Assembly (NCBI GenBank): GCA_934047225.1
Contig: OW204009.1
Coordinates: forward strand, 20,643,161 to 20,707,160
Direction of reading: 5' to 3'
Source of the DNA: Ypsolopha sequella
Lineage: Eukaryota > Arthropoda > Insecta > Lepidoptera > Ypsolophidae
DNA: 64,000 bases
Part shown: positions 39,121 to 46,849 of the stretch, piece by piece
Layout of the letters: the number at the start of each line of letters is the position of its first letter
How positions within the stretch are numbered: the stretch's first letter is position 1
Notes under the pieces: generated by a model
What the model was told of the DNA's origin: nothing
Seen by the model: only the letters and a program-made list of their open reading frames with translations
The model's database searches: none
Made by a program: the position numbers and the translations under genes

Positions 39121-40122
39121 TCACACGCGAGCGAGCTATGGCGTCCATCTTTTGTTTTTCTGGACACTCATTGTCGTATGCTGCGTGCGCTTTTGATGTT
39201 GGGGTGTGGGCCTGTTCACAGTTTTTGCATTTCGGGAGAGCATTCTCCTTCCTGCTGCGACATTTCTCCCAGGAGTGATTTCCCCCGCAGAATCCGCAGA
39301 GGTCCTCCTTCTCCCGGCAGAGGCTTTTTGTGTGGCCGTATCCCCAGCACCTGGAGCACTGGATTAGGGGCGACTGATCCTCGACGGGGCTCCGTGAGAG
39401 GCCGATGTAGACTTTTTTAGCCTCCATCAGCCTCCCATAGAGCGCCGCCGACACCTCGAAAACTATATGAGCCTGCAGGGGGTTTCTCGCTTTCTTTCTG
39501 TATTTGACTCTGACGAGATTGTCGTCTTTCTCCAGGCCCATGAACAATTGTTTATTTTGAGCCCGGAATTGCTGCGTAATCTCGTCATCCTTCTGATAGG
39601 CGAGGACGTTTTTCACTATTACTAAGGGATTATTCACGCGAGGCTCTTCCACTTTCAGGGTGTTGTTATTTTTAACTCTTGTCCTTACCAGGGCCAGGTC
39701 TTCTTTAGACCCACAAGTAAGGACAACCTTTTGGTTCCTCGCCTTTCTGACCCGATCCACCCGTGCACCGGTTTTTCCCATGTCCAGCGCACCGATTATC
39801 GTCTTGATGACATTTTCCCCGGTCTTTGTGGCGTCCGTCGAGGAGACGATAATGCTGTGGTTCGGTCTTGGTGAAGGCGGTGTGGCTGGCTGTCTCTCCG
39901 GCTTGCGCTTCCGCTGCACTACGGTCCACCCGCTCGCCTCAGCGATCTCGGTCTCTAAGCTGAGTTGCGGCGGGGGTGTGCGCATTCTTTGTTCGCGCAT
40001 AGTTTTGAGCTCCGAAGAGACTGCCTCAAGCCTTTCGGTGAGCGGCTGGAGGTGCTCTGTGAGTTCCGAATTTGTGGGGTTCGCTTCGTTGGTGGTGATT
40101 GCCTCGCGTAATGTGTTAAATG
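39110..40122 (-). CDS. LINE-H ORF1, 5'-truncated Gag-like protein
   Basis: The frame is open from the truncation point at 40122 to TAA at 39112-39110, about 337 codons. It carries the end of the coiled coil (LTERLEAVSSELKTM), a basic VVQRKRKPERQ stretch, an RNA-binding fold (IIGALDMGKTGARVDRVRKAR; NPLVIVKNVLAYQ) and three Cys/His knuckles: CSRCWGYGHTKSLC, CGFCGGNHSWEKC and CKNCEQAHTPTSKAHAAYDNEC. ORF2 begins in the +1 frame inside the last four codons (SYC-stop). The N-terminus and start codon are missing. Confidence 0.85.
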
Positions 40123-40185
40123 GTTAGGTTAGGTTAGGTTAGGTTAGGTTAGGTTAGGTTAGGTTAGGTTAGGTTAGGTTAGGTT
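40122..40185 (+). repeat. (TTAGG)n, about 13 units
   Basis: It lies between the truncated 5' end of H3 and the full 5' end of A5, and ends in GGTT before CCCGTGGG. Confidence 0.97.
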
Positions 40186-40609
40186 CCCGTGGGAGATGCT
40201 GGTCTTCTATCGGGCGCGTCCCCAGGTGGCGGATAGGGGAATGCCTCCTAGATATAGGAGGTACCGGTTTATACGGCGCGGACCAAAACCAGCAGGGGGG
40301 GAGTTGCTCTCTGCATTCCTCTGCTCATCAGAGGAAGCAGAAGATGCGAATGAGTGCGACGAGCTTGGCCAGTGTAACAGCTGGCAGGCACGGGCTTCGG
40401 CCACCGTCGGACAACCCGTAAGCCCACACATGTGGGAATGGGGGCCTTTCTGCAAGGCCGTGAGGAAGAAAACCTCTATAAAACAATAACCCTAATCCCA
40501 AGGTTTCCCGTGCTGATGGGATGAATGGCTGGAAGGATTCCAGTCCCGAGCGGGAAGGGGGACCGTCCCCCTCTCAGAAAAGGCGATAGGATTATCGACA
40601 AAACCACCC
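40186..40609 (+). other. LINE-A 5' UTR with predicted branched fold
   Basis: It repeats the fold of the A4 leader. The outer stem lies at 40197-40203 with 40288-40294, enclosing the CCTCCTA-GATA-TAGGAGG hairpin at about 40244-40261. A few substitutions distinguish it from A4 beyond position 40340. Confidence 0.55.
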
Positions 40610-42526
40610 ATGGAGGCAAATTGTAAAAATAAGCTACCCCAAGAGGGTACCGGCTTAGCCGGAGAATCCCTCCCCGAGCATAGCTCGGGCTGCCCCTCGT
40701 ATTCTGGGGGGGGCAACAACCGCCGAAATATTGCAGGAGACAGTGACAGTGGAGAGAGCGTTAAATCGTTCCTCTCTATTTCGTCACAAATATCGACAGC
40801 TTCGGATACTACGCGAAAGCGGAAAAAGACTTCAACGGCAAGTCAACGCGGAGGAAAAAAGAAGGTTTTGTTAACCGATGAGAATGAGTTCCTTGTTCCC
40901 TGCGAAAGGGGGACCATTGAAACCCGTTCCATGCGGACCTTACCAAGACCGGAGGACCTCGCAAGTTCCATGCAGGACTTGCAGACTGCAGAGTTGGCCA
41001 ATCGCGTCACCGAGCAGCTGGATGAGGTTGAAAAGGTAGCCATGACATCCGGCAACCTTAAAGGGGGATATGTTCGAAGTCTTCGAATTGCTGCTCGCAC
41101 CTTGCGGGCGGCAACGTATGAACTGGAAAGAAGAACATTAGCCTCTGCTAATGTGGAGAGGTTGGAGCGGGAGAACACAGTACTACGTTCCCAACTCAGT
41201 GTCCTCACCACGCGCGTGGACGAGCTCTCCAAAGAGCAAAGCCGTCTGCAAAGGGAAGGCAAGGAGACAAATGCCGGGAGTGTCACCTCCGTCACAAGCA
41301 CGGAACGAGGACAAGAGCGGCTCACTCTTGACCAGATCGGCTCACTTATTGAGGCTAAGTTGAGTCGTTTTAGATCGGAGTTGTTTCCTGATAAGGCGCT
41401 CAGACCCCCATTAAAAGGTGCAGCATCGGCTATGACAGGAGCTGCTGTGGGTGCAGGCACTCCGAATCAGCCGAAGAAGAACGGTGGCCGACCGTTGAAG
41501 CCTAGTACGTCAGTGGCTTCCCTCAGTCAGCCAGCGCCAGCAAACGCCAGTCAGCCAGCGCTGCAGCCAGACCGGGCTCCTAGAGTCGGGAGCGAGTCCT
41601 GGGCGGCAGTGACTCGCAAGAGGGCTAAAGCTGGGACTGCGAAAAAGCAAGACGCACCCCCAAAAAAGCTCGCCAAGAAAGTGGTGAGACCGCCTCGAGC
41701 CCCAGCGTCCGCCGCCATCACTGTTACGGTACCGGAGGGGTCCTCCACCACTAACGTTGAGGTTATGGCCGCAGCGAAGGATCGCATCAAGCTGACTGAA
41801 CTCGGTATTGAGACGGTCAAGCAAAAGCGTGCCATCACAGGAGGCCTGGTTTTGGAGATCTCTGGCCCAGAGTGCTCCTCAAAGGCTGACATCCTAGCCT
41901 GCAGAATGCGGGAAGTCCTAGCCGAGAAGGACGTGCGCGTGTCCCGGCCGGTGAAGATGGGTGAAGTGCGCGTTAGAGGGCTGGACGATGCCGTTACCCC
42001 GCAGGAGGTTAAGGCTGCTGTGGCTGAGGCCGGAAACTGTCTCGAGGCGGACGTGAAGGTCGGAGAAATCCGCCGCACGGCCTCGACCCTCGGAACGGCG
42101 TGGGTGAGATGCCCAGCCACAGTGGTCCAAAGGATGGCTGCAACCAAGCATCTCCGTGTTGGATGGGTGGCAGCAACTGTGGAGGTACTGGAGGCTAGGC
42201 CTCTACAATGCTTCCGCTGCCTTGAGTTGGGACACGTTCGCCTCAAGTGTCCCAATAAAGGGGACAGAAGTGGACGGTGCTACGCCTGCGGGGAGCCAGG
42301 CCACCGGGCGAGACAGTGCACCGCGAAGGTGTTGAAGTGCCCACTGTGCTCGGATCTTGGCCGCCCAGCCAACCACAGGCTGGGATCAAAACTTTGTGCC
42401 CCAAAGAGTAGAAGGAGTAAGCAGGCTCCTTCTGCTTCTAGCCCAACAGCGGCTAGAGTAGAAGCGGCTCCTAGCACCCAGCCGCCACCAACGGAGGAAA
42501 TGGACACGACACATTCACCGTCATAA
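40610..42526 (+). CDS. LINE-A ORF1, Gag-like RNA-binding protein
   Basis: 638 codons from ATG 40610. Layout: Ser/Lys-rich N-terminus with a basic KKRKK-type patch (TRKRKKTSTASQRGGKKK); coiled coil about residues 125-225 (LERENTVLRSQLSVLTTRV); Ala/Pro/Lys-rich linker; a folded RNA-binding region (about 385-525); and CCHC knuckles at about 532, 555 and 575 (CFRCLELGHVRLKC, CYACGEPGHRARQC, CPLCSDLGRPANH..C). The TAA overlaps the AUA that opens ORF2. In SART-type LINEs this protein carries the RNA to the telomere; that role is from family knowledge. Confidence 0.92.
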   Translation: MEANCKNKLPQEGTGLAGESLPEHSSGCPSYSGGGNNRRNIAGDSDSGESVKSFLSISSQISTASDTTRKRKKTSTASQRGGKKKVLLTDENEFLVPCERGTIETRSMRTLPRPEDLASSMQDLQTAELANRVTEQLDEVEKVAMTSGNLKGGYVRSLRIAARTLRAATYELERRTLASANVERLERENTVLRSQLSVLTTRVDELSKEQSRLQREGKETNAGSVTSVTSTERGQERLTLDQIGSLIEAKLSRFRSELFPDKALRPPLKGAASAMTGAAVGAGTPNQPKKNGGRPLKPSTSVASLSQPAPANASQPALQPDRAPRVGSESWAAVTRKRAKAGTAKKQDAPPKKLAKKVVRPPRAPASAAITVTVPEGSSTTNVEVMAAAKDRIKLTELGIETVKQKRAITGGLVLEISGPECSSKADILACRMREVLAEKDVRVSRPVKMGEVRVRGLDDAVTPQEVKAAVAEAGNCLEADVKVGEIRRTASTLGTAWVRCPATVVQRMAATKHLRVGWVAATVEVLEARPLQCFRCLELGHVRLKCPNKGDRSGRCYACGEPGHRARQCTAKVLKCPLCSDLGRPANHRLGSKLCAPKSRRSKQAPSASSPTAARVEAAPSTQPPPTEEMDTTHSPS

Positions 42527-45500
42527 ATTTCCTTCAGTGCAATCTGAACCACTGCCGTGGTGCGCAGGACCTGCTACTGCAAACCATTGCGGAGGGTTCG
42601 ATTGCTCTGGCGGTAATTTCGGAGCCCTACAGGGTTCCAAAAGACCCCCACTGGATGTGTGATGGAGCCGCCTTGGTCGCCGTGTACTGGAGAGGCAAGG
42701 ATGGAGACCCTCCCTGCAGAATCCTGGCCAGAGGGCAAGGTTTCGTTGCGGTCGAGTGGGGCCAGATGGTGGTGGTTGGGTGTTATGTCTCTCCCAATAT
42801 CTCCCTCGCGGACTACGAGATATTTCTGGACGGGTTGGTGGTATGCATTCGCGGATATCTCACCCGTCCGATGCTTGTCCTGGGGGACTTCAACGCTCAT
42901 TCTAGAGTGTGGGGGAACCCCTGGGACGACGCTAAGGGAGAGACGATACTGGAGTGGGCGGCGAGTCTCGACATCCGCCTACTTAATCAGGGGGCGGTGC
43001 CAACCTGCGTGCGCTGGCAGGGGGAGTCGATCGTTGACTTGTCGTGGGCGACTTCCACTGCAGAGAGCATGGTGTCTGGATGGAGAGTTGCGGAAGAGAT
43101 GGTCACCCTCTCTGACCATCGCCACATCTTTTTTGAGGTGGCAGTCCGATCTCTCGGTCCTTGTCTCAGGAGTCGCAGCCCTCCGAGGAGGTGGTCCCTG
43201 AGGCAAATGGACCGAGATAAGCTCAAAGCTGCTGCTGCCGTGGCAGCCTGGCCGGAGACTCCTGGTGATGAAGTTGACCTCAATCCTGAAGTTGAGGTGG
43301 CATGGTTTCGGGAATCCATGTCAATGGTTTGCGATGCTGCAATGCCCCGAGCCAAGCCAGTGGAGAAGAGGTCGATGTACTGGTGGTTGGAAGAGATTGC
43401 AGAAATGCGTGCGATCTGCTTGCGGTGCCGACGCCAGTACCTCAGAACCAGGAGAAGGCGACTTGCCACGGCAGAAGAAAGGGCGGTAACCTATGAGGAG
43501 TATCGGATTGCCACAAAGCACCTCCAGATTGCCATCACTGAGGCTAAGGCCCGGTCTTGGGCTGAACTTCTACGGGACCTGGACAAGGACCCATGGGGTC
43601 GACCATATAAGATGGTCATGGGGAAGCTGCGGCCCTGGGTTCCACCTTTGACGGAAACCCTTGAACCGAATCTGGTAGACACAGTGGTCAACACTCTCTT
43701 CCCCAGAACCCAGGATGACCCTGTGCCCTTGACCCCCGTAGAACTGCCAATCTGGTCCGACGATCTGGAGGTATCAAAACCAGAGCTGACCTGCGCCGTC
43801 AAACGCCTAGCAGCGCGCAACACCGTCCCTGGCCCAGATGGTATCCCGGGTCGGGCATGGGTGCTCGCCATGGTGGAGCTGGGAGACAGGCTAAGGCGGT
43901 TGTTTACAAGCTGTCTCCGCATTGGCCAGTTCCCACGCACCTGGAAGGAGGCCAGGCTGGTGCTTCTGGTGAAGGAGGGCAGAGATCCGGACTCTCCATC
44001 CGGTTACCGACCCATATGCCTCTTAGATGAAGTGGGCAAACTATTCGAAAGAATAATTGCCCACCGTCTAAACTCACATCTTGTGAGAGTGGGCCCCGAC
44101 CTGTCTGACAGCCAGTTCGGCTTTCGACAGGGTCGATCAACATTGGACGCAATTCTCCGTGTTCGACACATGTCGAACCGGGTGGTCTCCCAGGGCGGGG
44201 TAGTGTTGGCGATCAGTTTAGACATAGTGAACGCTTTCAACTCCCTACCCTGGAGTGCGATCAGAAGGGCGTTGATTGATCACGACGTCCCTTCTTATCT
44301 GCAACGGATCATAGGGGCCTACCTGAGCGACAGGACAATTAAATATACGGGTCGAGACGGCTCAGTACACAGCAGGGAGGTGAACTGCGGCGTTCCCCAG
44401 GGGTCAGTGCTGGGTCCCTTGCTGTGGAACATAGCATATGACGCGGTGCTATGCGTCGGTCTCCCCGAGGGTGTCACAGTCGTCTGTTACGCAGATGACA
44501 CTCTCGTTCTGATCGAGGGTGACACCTTCGAGAATACCGTCCGAAGCGCCGAACTTGGTGTGGCCTGCATCGTGGACAAAATCCACGAGCTTGGACTACG
44601 AGTGGCACCCCAGAAGACCGAGGCTATATGGTTCCACAAACTTCCTCGAAGCCAGGAACCTCCCAGCCTTTCGGTATGTGTCGGCTCGACTCAGGTCCAG
44701 ATTGGAAGGTACATGAAGTACCTTGGCCTCATCCTCGACAGCCGTTGGGGGTTTGAGGAGCACTTCAGCCGTCAGGTCCTTCGGATTCAAAAGGTAGCCG
44801 GTGCACTTCACCGACTGCTGCCTAATCTCGGGGGGCCCAGGGAGGAAGTTCGCCGTCTGTACGCGATGGTAGTGCGGTCTATTGCTCTCTACGGAGCTCC
44901 CGTATGGTCCGCAAGACTGGGAATCAGGCGTTGCAGAACTATGTTCTATAGTGTGCAGCGCAAGATGGCAATGCGGATCGCCCGCGGATATCGCACGATA
45001 TCGTTCCAGGCAGCGACGCTCCTCGCGCGTTTTCCACCGCTTGATATCCTGGCCAATATGGATGAGAGGGTATTTGCCTCAAGTCGTGGCATCGACTGTG
45101 GTGGTGAAAATGCGCCCCAAGAGCCGCTGGAGAGGTTGAAGCAGCGGGAACACCGCGCCGCGCTGGAAACATGGCACGATAGGCTACATGAGCCGCAAAG
45201 TGCCAGACAGCGCGTAGTTGGTGCGATACTGCCCAATTTCTGGACGTGGATGATGCGAGGTTTCGGACGAGTCACGTACCGGATGACGCAAGTGCTCACA
45301 GGGCATGGCTGCTTCGGTGAGTATCTGTGTCGAATCGGACGTGAAGAGACGGCCCAGTGTCACCATTGTGATGGTGATCTGGACTCGGCGCAGCACACGC
45401 TCGAAGAGTGCCCTGCCTGGGACTCCGAGCGGCAGGACCTGGTAATTCAGGTTGGGCAGGACCTCTCTCCACCGGCGTTAGTCAATTCTATGCTGACAGG

Positions 45501-45648
45501 GGAGAGTTCATGGGAAGCCGTTACCAGGTTCTGCGAGAGCGTAATGGTGCGGAAAGAGGAGGCTGAGCGGGAGAGGGAGAGGGCCAATCCCGCTCGAAGG
45601 AGGAGGCACCGAGGAGGAAGAGGTGACCACCTCCATACCGCCCAGTAG
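42523..45648 (+). CDS. LINE-A ORF2: endonuclease-RT-CCHC
   Basis: About 1,041 codons. The frame starts at or before AUA 42523, in the -1 frame to ORF1 and overlapping its stop as AUAA; the first AUG is codon 45, inside the endonuclease. EEP endonuclease: INFLQCNLNH, ISEPYRV, GDFNAHSRVWG (about 121), IVDLSWATS, LSDHRHIFF (about 196). RT: PGPDGIPGRAW (about 445), YRPICLLDEVGKLFERI, FGFRQGRSTLDA, SLDIVNAFNSLPW, CGVPQGSVLGP, YADD (about 655). CCHC: CHHCDGDLDSAQHTLEEC (about 945-963). Arg-rich tail RRRRHRGGRG. No RNase H and no helicase. Every motif is intact. It nicks a TTAGG target and reverse-transcribes there. Confidence 0.93.
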   Translation: MNFLQCNLNHCRGAQDLLLQTIAEGSIALAVISEPYRVPKDPHWMCDGAALVAVYWRGKDGDPPCRILARGQGFVAVEWGQMVVVGCYVSPNISLADYEIFLDGLVVCIRGYLTRPMLVLGDFNAHSRVWGNPWDDAKGETILEWAASLDIRLLNQGAVPTCVRWQGESIVDLSWATSTAESMVSGWRVAEEMVTLSDHRHIFFEVAVRSLGPCLRSRSPPRRWSLRQMDRDKLKAAAAVAAWPETPGDEVDLNPEVEVAWFRESMSMVCDAAMPRAKPVEKRSMYWWLEEIAEMRAICLRCRRQYLRTRRRRLATAEERAVTYEEYRIATKHLQIAITEAKARSWAELLRDLDKDPWGRPYKMVMGKLRPWVPPLTETLEPNLVDTVVNTLFPRTQDDPVPLTPVELPIWSDDLEVSKPELTCAVKRLAARNTVPGPDGIPGRAWVLAMVELGDRLRRLFTSCLRIGQFPRTWKEARLVLLVKEGRDPDSPSGYRPICLLDEVGKLFERIIAHRLNSHLVRVGPDLSDSQFGFRQGRSTLDAILRVRHMSNRVVSQGGVVLAISLDIVNAFNSLPWSAIRRALIDHDVPSYLQRIIGAYLSDRTIKYTGRDGSVHSREVNCGVPQGSVLGPLLWNIAYDAVLCVGLPEGVTVVCYADDTLVLIEGDTFENTVRSAELGVACIVDKIHELGLRVAPQKTEAIWFHKLPRSQEPPSLSVCVGSTQVQIGRYMKYLGLILDSRWGFEEHFSRQVLRIQKVAGALHRLLPNLGGPREEVRRLYAMVVRSIALYGAPVWSARLGIRRCRTMFYSVQRKMAMRIARGYRTISFQAATLLARFPPLDILANMDERVFASSRGIDCGGENAPQEPLERLKQREHRAALETWHDRLHEPQSARQRVVGAILPNFWTWMMRGFGRVTYRMTQVLTGHGCFGEYLCRIGREETAQCHHCDGDLDSAQHTLEECPAWDSERQDLVIQVGQDLSPPALVNSMLTGESSWEAVTRFCESVMVRKEEAERERERANPARRRRHRGGRGDHLHTAQ

Positions 45649-46021
45649 TTCGGGCATAGAATAAGACTACGGTATCCCCTGCCTGTCGTAAAAGGCGACT
45701 AAAAGGGGCTCCCGAGCTGCGGATGCGTGAGGCGGGGGCCCCTCGTATCTACTAAACAGCTCCGGGAGGATGGCAGCACGATGTGGTCTCGTGCTGCCTT
45801 GGCACCAAGAGGGTGCAAGGGGAAGCAATACTCAGCTTCCCCAGGGAGGGCCGCAACCGCGGCGTTGCGCCAAAGGGGGCACCGGTGCGTTCCACAGGAG
45901 ATCCCGGAGCCCCTTGATTGGCGTGGAGGAAGGCCACCATGGGGTTTTAGCCGGTAAGAGTCCGGCATAACCTCTCCCGCTCCCCCAAGCCGGAAGGTAT
46001 CCATGAAGGATTTCCCCATGC
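45649..46021 (+). other. LINE-A 3' UTR with conserved structural block
   Basis: CCCCT 45676-45680 with AGGGG 45704-45708; GCCT 45681-45684 with AGGC 45693-45696; GTC 45685-45687 with GAC 45697-45699. The last two interleave, as in a pseudoknot. Confidence 0.65.
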
Positions 46022-46041
46022 AAAAAAAAAAAAAAAAAAAA

Positions 46042-46070
46042 GGTTAGGTTAGGTTAGGTTAGGTTAGGTT

Positions 46071-46073
<3 letters not shown>
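46042..46073 (+). repeat. (TTAGG)n, about 6 units
   Basis: It lies between the poly(A) of A5 and the poly(T) of N2. Confidence 0.97.
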
Positions 46074-46116
<43 letters not shown>

Positions 46117-46121
<5 letters not shown>

Positions 46122-46406
46122 CCCATCAATGATGAGGTCACGCTTGACCACGAATGTTAATTTTCGTGCCATTATTTACTTATACATATTTAAACTGACC
46201 CCTGAATTTTACAGGGATAAGAGGGGGAAAGGGGCAAGGGGATCCTCCGTCATAAAAAAGCTACTTACATTCTAATTTTCCTTAAAATAATACCAGGGAT
46301 TAAAACAAACTCTTGTGCAAATACCACTTCTTTTTTTTTTTTTTGATTTTATAGTGTATATCTTTTTTTTTTTTTTTTTTCCATATTTTATTTGTTTTTT
46401 TCTCTT

Positions 46407-46438
<32 letters not shown>

Positions 46439-46733
46439 TTTGTTCTTATTAACTAATAACATTTTCCTTAAAACTAGCTGACCGGAGGATCCCACCCTTT
46501 ATAACATTTAAACAAATAGACCAATCAAAATAATAAAGTTTTTACAATATGAATCAAATTTAAAATCAAATTAATTATATACTTATAGCTATGAATTCTT
46601 AAATTAGTACATTGAAATTATAATTATTACAATTTAATAGTAAAATAGAAAATAAAACATAAAAGGAGCATAAAATAAAAATAAAACATAATTTAAAACA
46701 TTAAAAATTTACAGAATTAGAACACAAAAAGAG
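46117..46733 (-). other. LINE-N 3' UTR
   Basis: AT-rich, with T runs on the + strand near 46330-46440. In the element sense two hairpins precede the tail: CACGAA / TTCGTG (near 46147-46171) and GGTCA-AGCG-TGACC (near 46136-46150). No gene is seen. Confidence 0.65.
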
Positions 46734-46848
46734 CTATCTATTTCTGACAGCCGCACACCTTACAACTCTCTCCAAATATCTTAATAATGCAACTCTGTCA
46801 GTTTTACTTTGTAAGATTACTGGCAGGTTTGCCTTGTTAAAGGCAAAC
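46734..46848 (-). pseudogene. LINE-N ORF2 extreme C-terminus remnant
   Basis: Beyond the deletion the last 38 codons remain, ending LERVVRCAAVRNR-stop, closely matching LERVVRCAARRNK of N1. They are out of frame with the upstream ORF2. This confirms that the ORF2 of this family ends here without a helicase. Confidence 0.75.
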
Positions 46849-46849
46849 A

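Larger units (their letters stand above)
32536..40122 (-). mobile_element. LINE-H copy H3, almost complete, helicase-bearing
   Basis: This 7.6-kb minus-strand element has a tail (poly-T on + at 32536-32555), 3' UTR, intact ORF2 and most of ORF1. It is 5'-truncated inside ORF1 at 40122, where TTAGG begins. The ORF1/ORF2 overlap, all catalytic motifs and the helicase are present. Confidence 0.94.
40186..46041 (+). mobile_element. LINE-A copy A5, complete and open
   Basis: This 5.86-kb element has a full 5' UTR, both ORFs uninterrupted, a 3' UTR and an A20 tail (46022-46041), flanked on both sides by TTAGG. It is the only LINE in the window with everything in place, and it serves as reference for the others. 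A currently mobile element is plausible. Confidence 0.95.
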
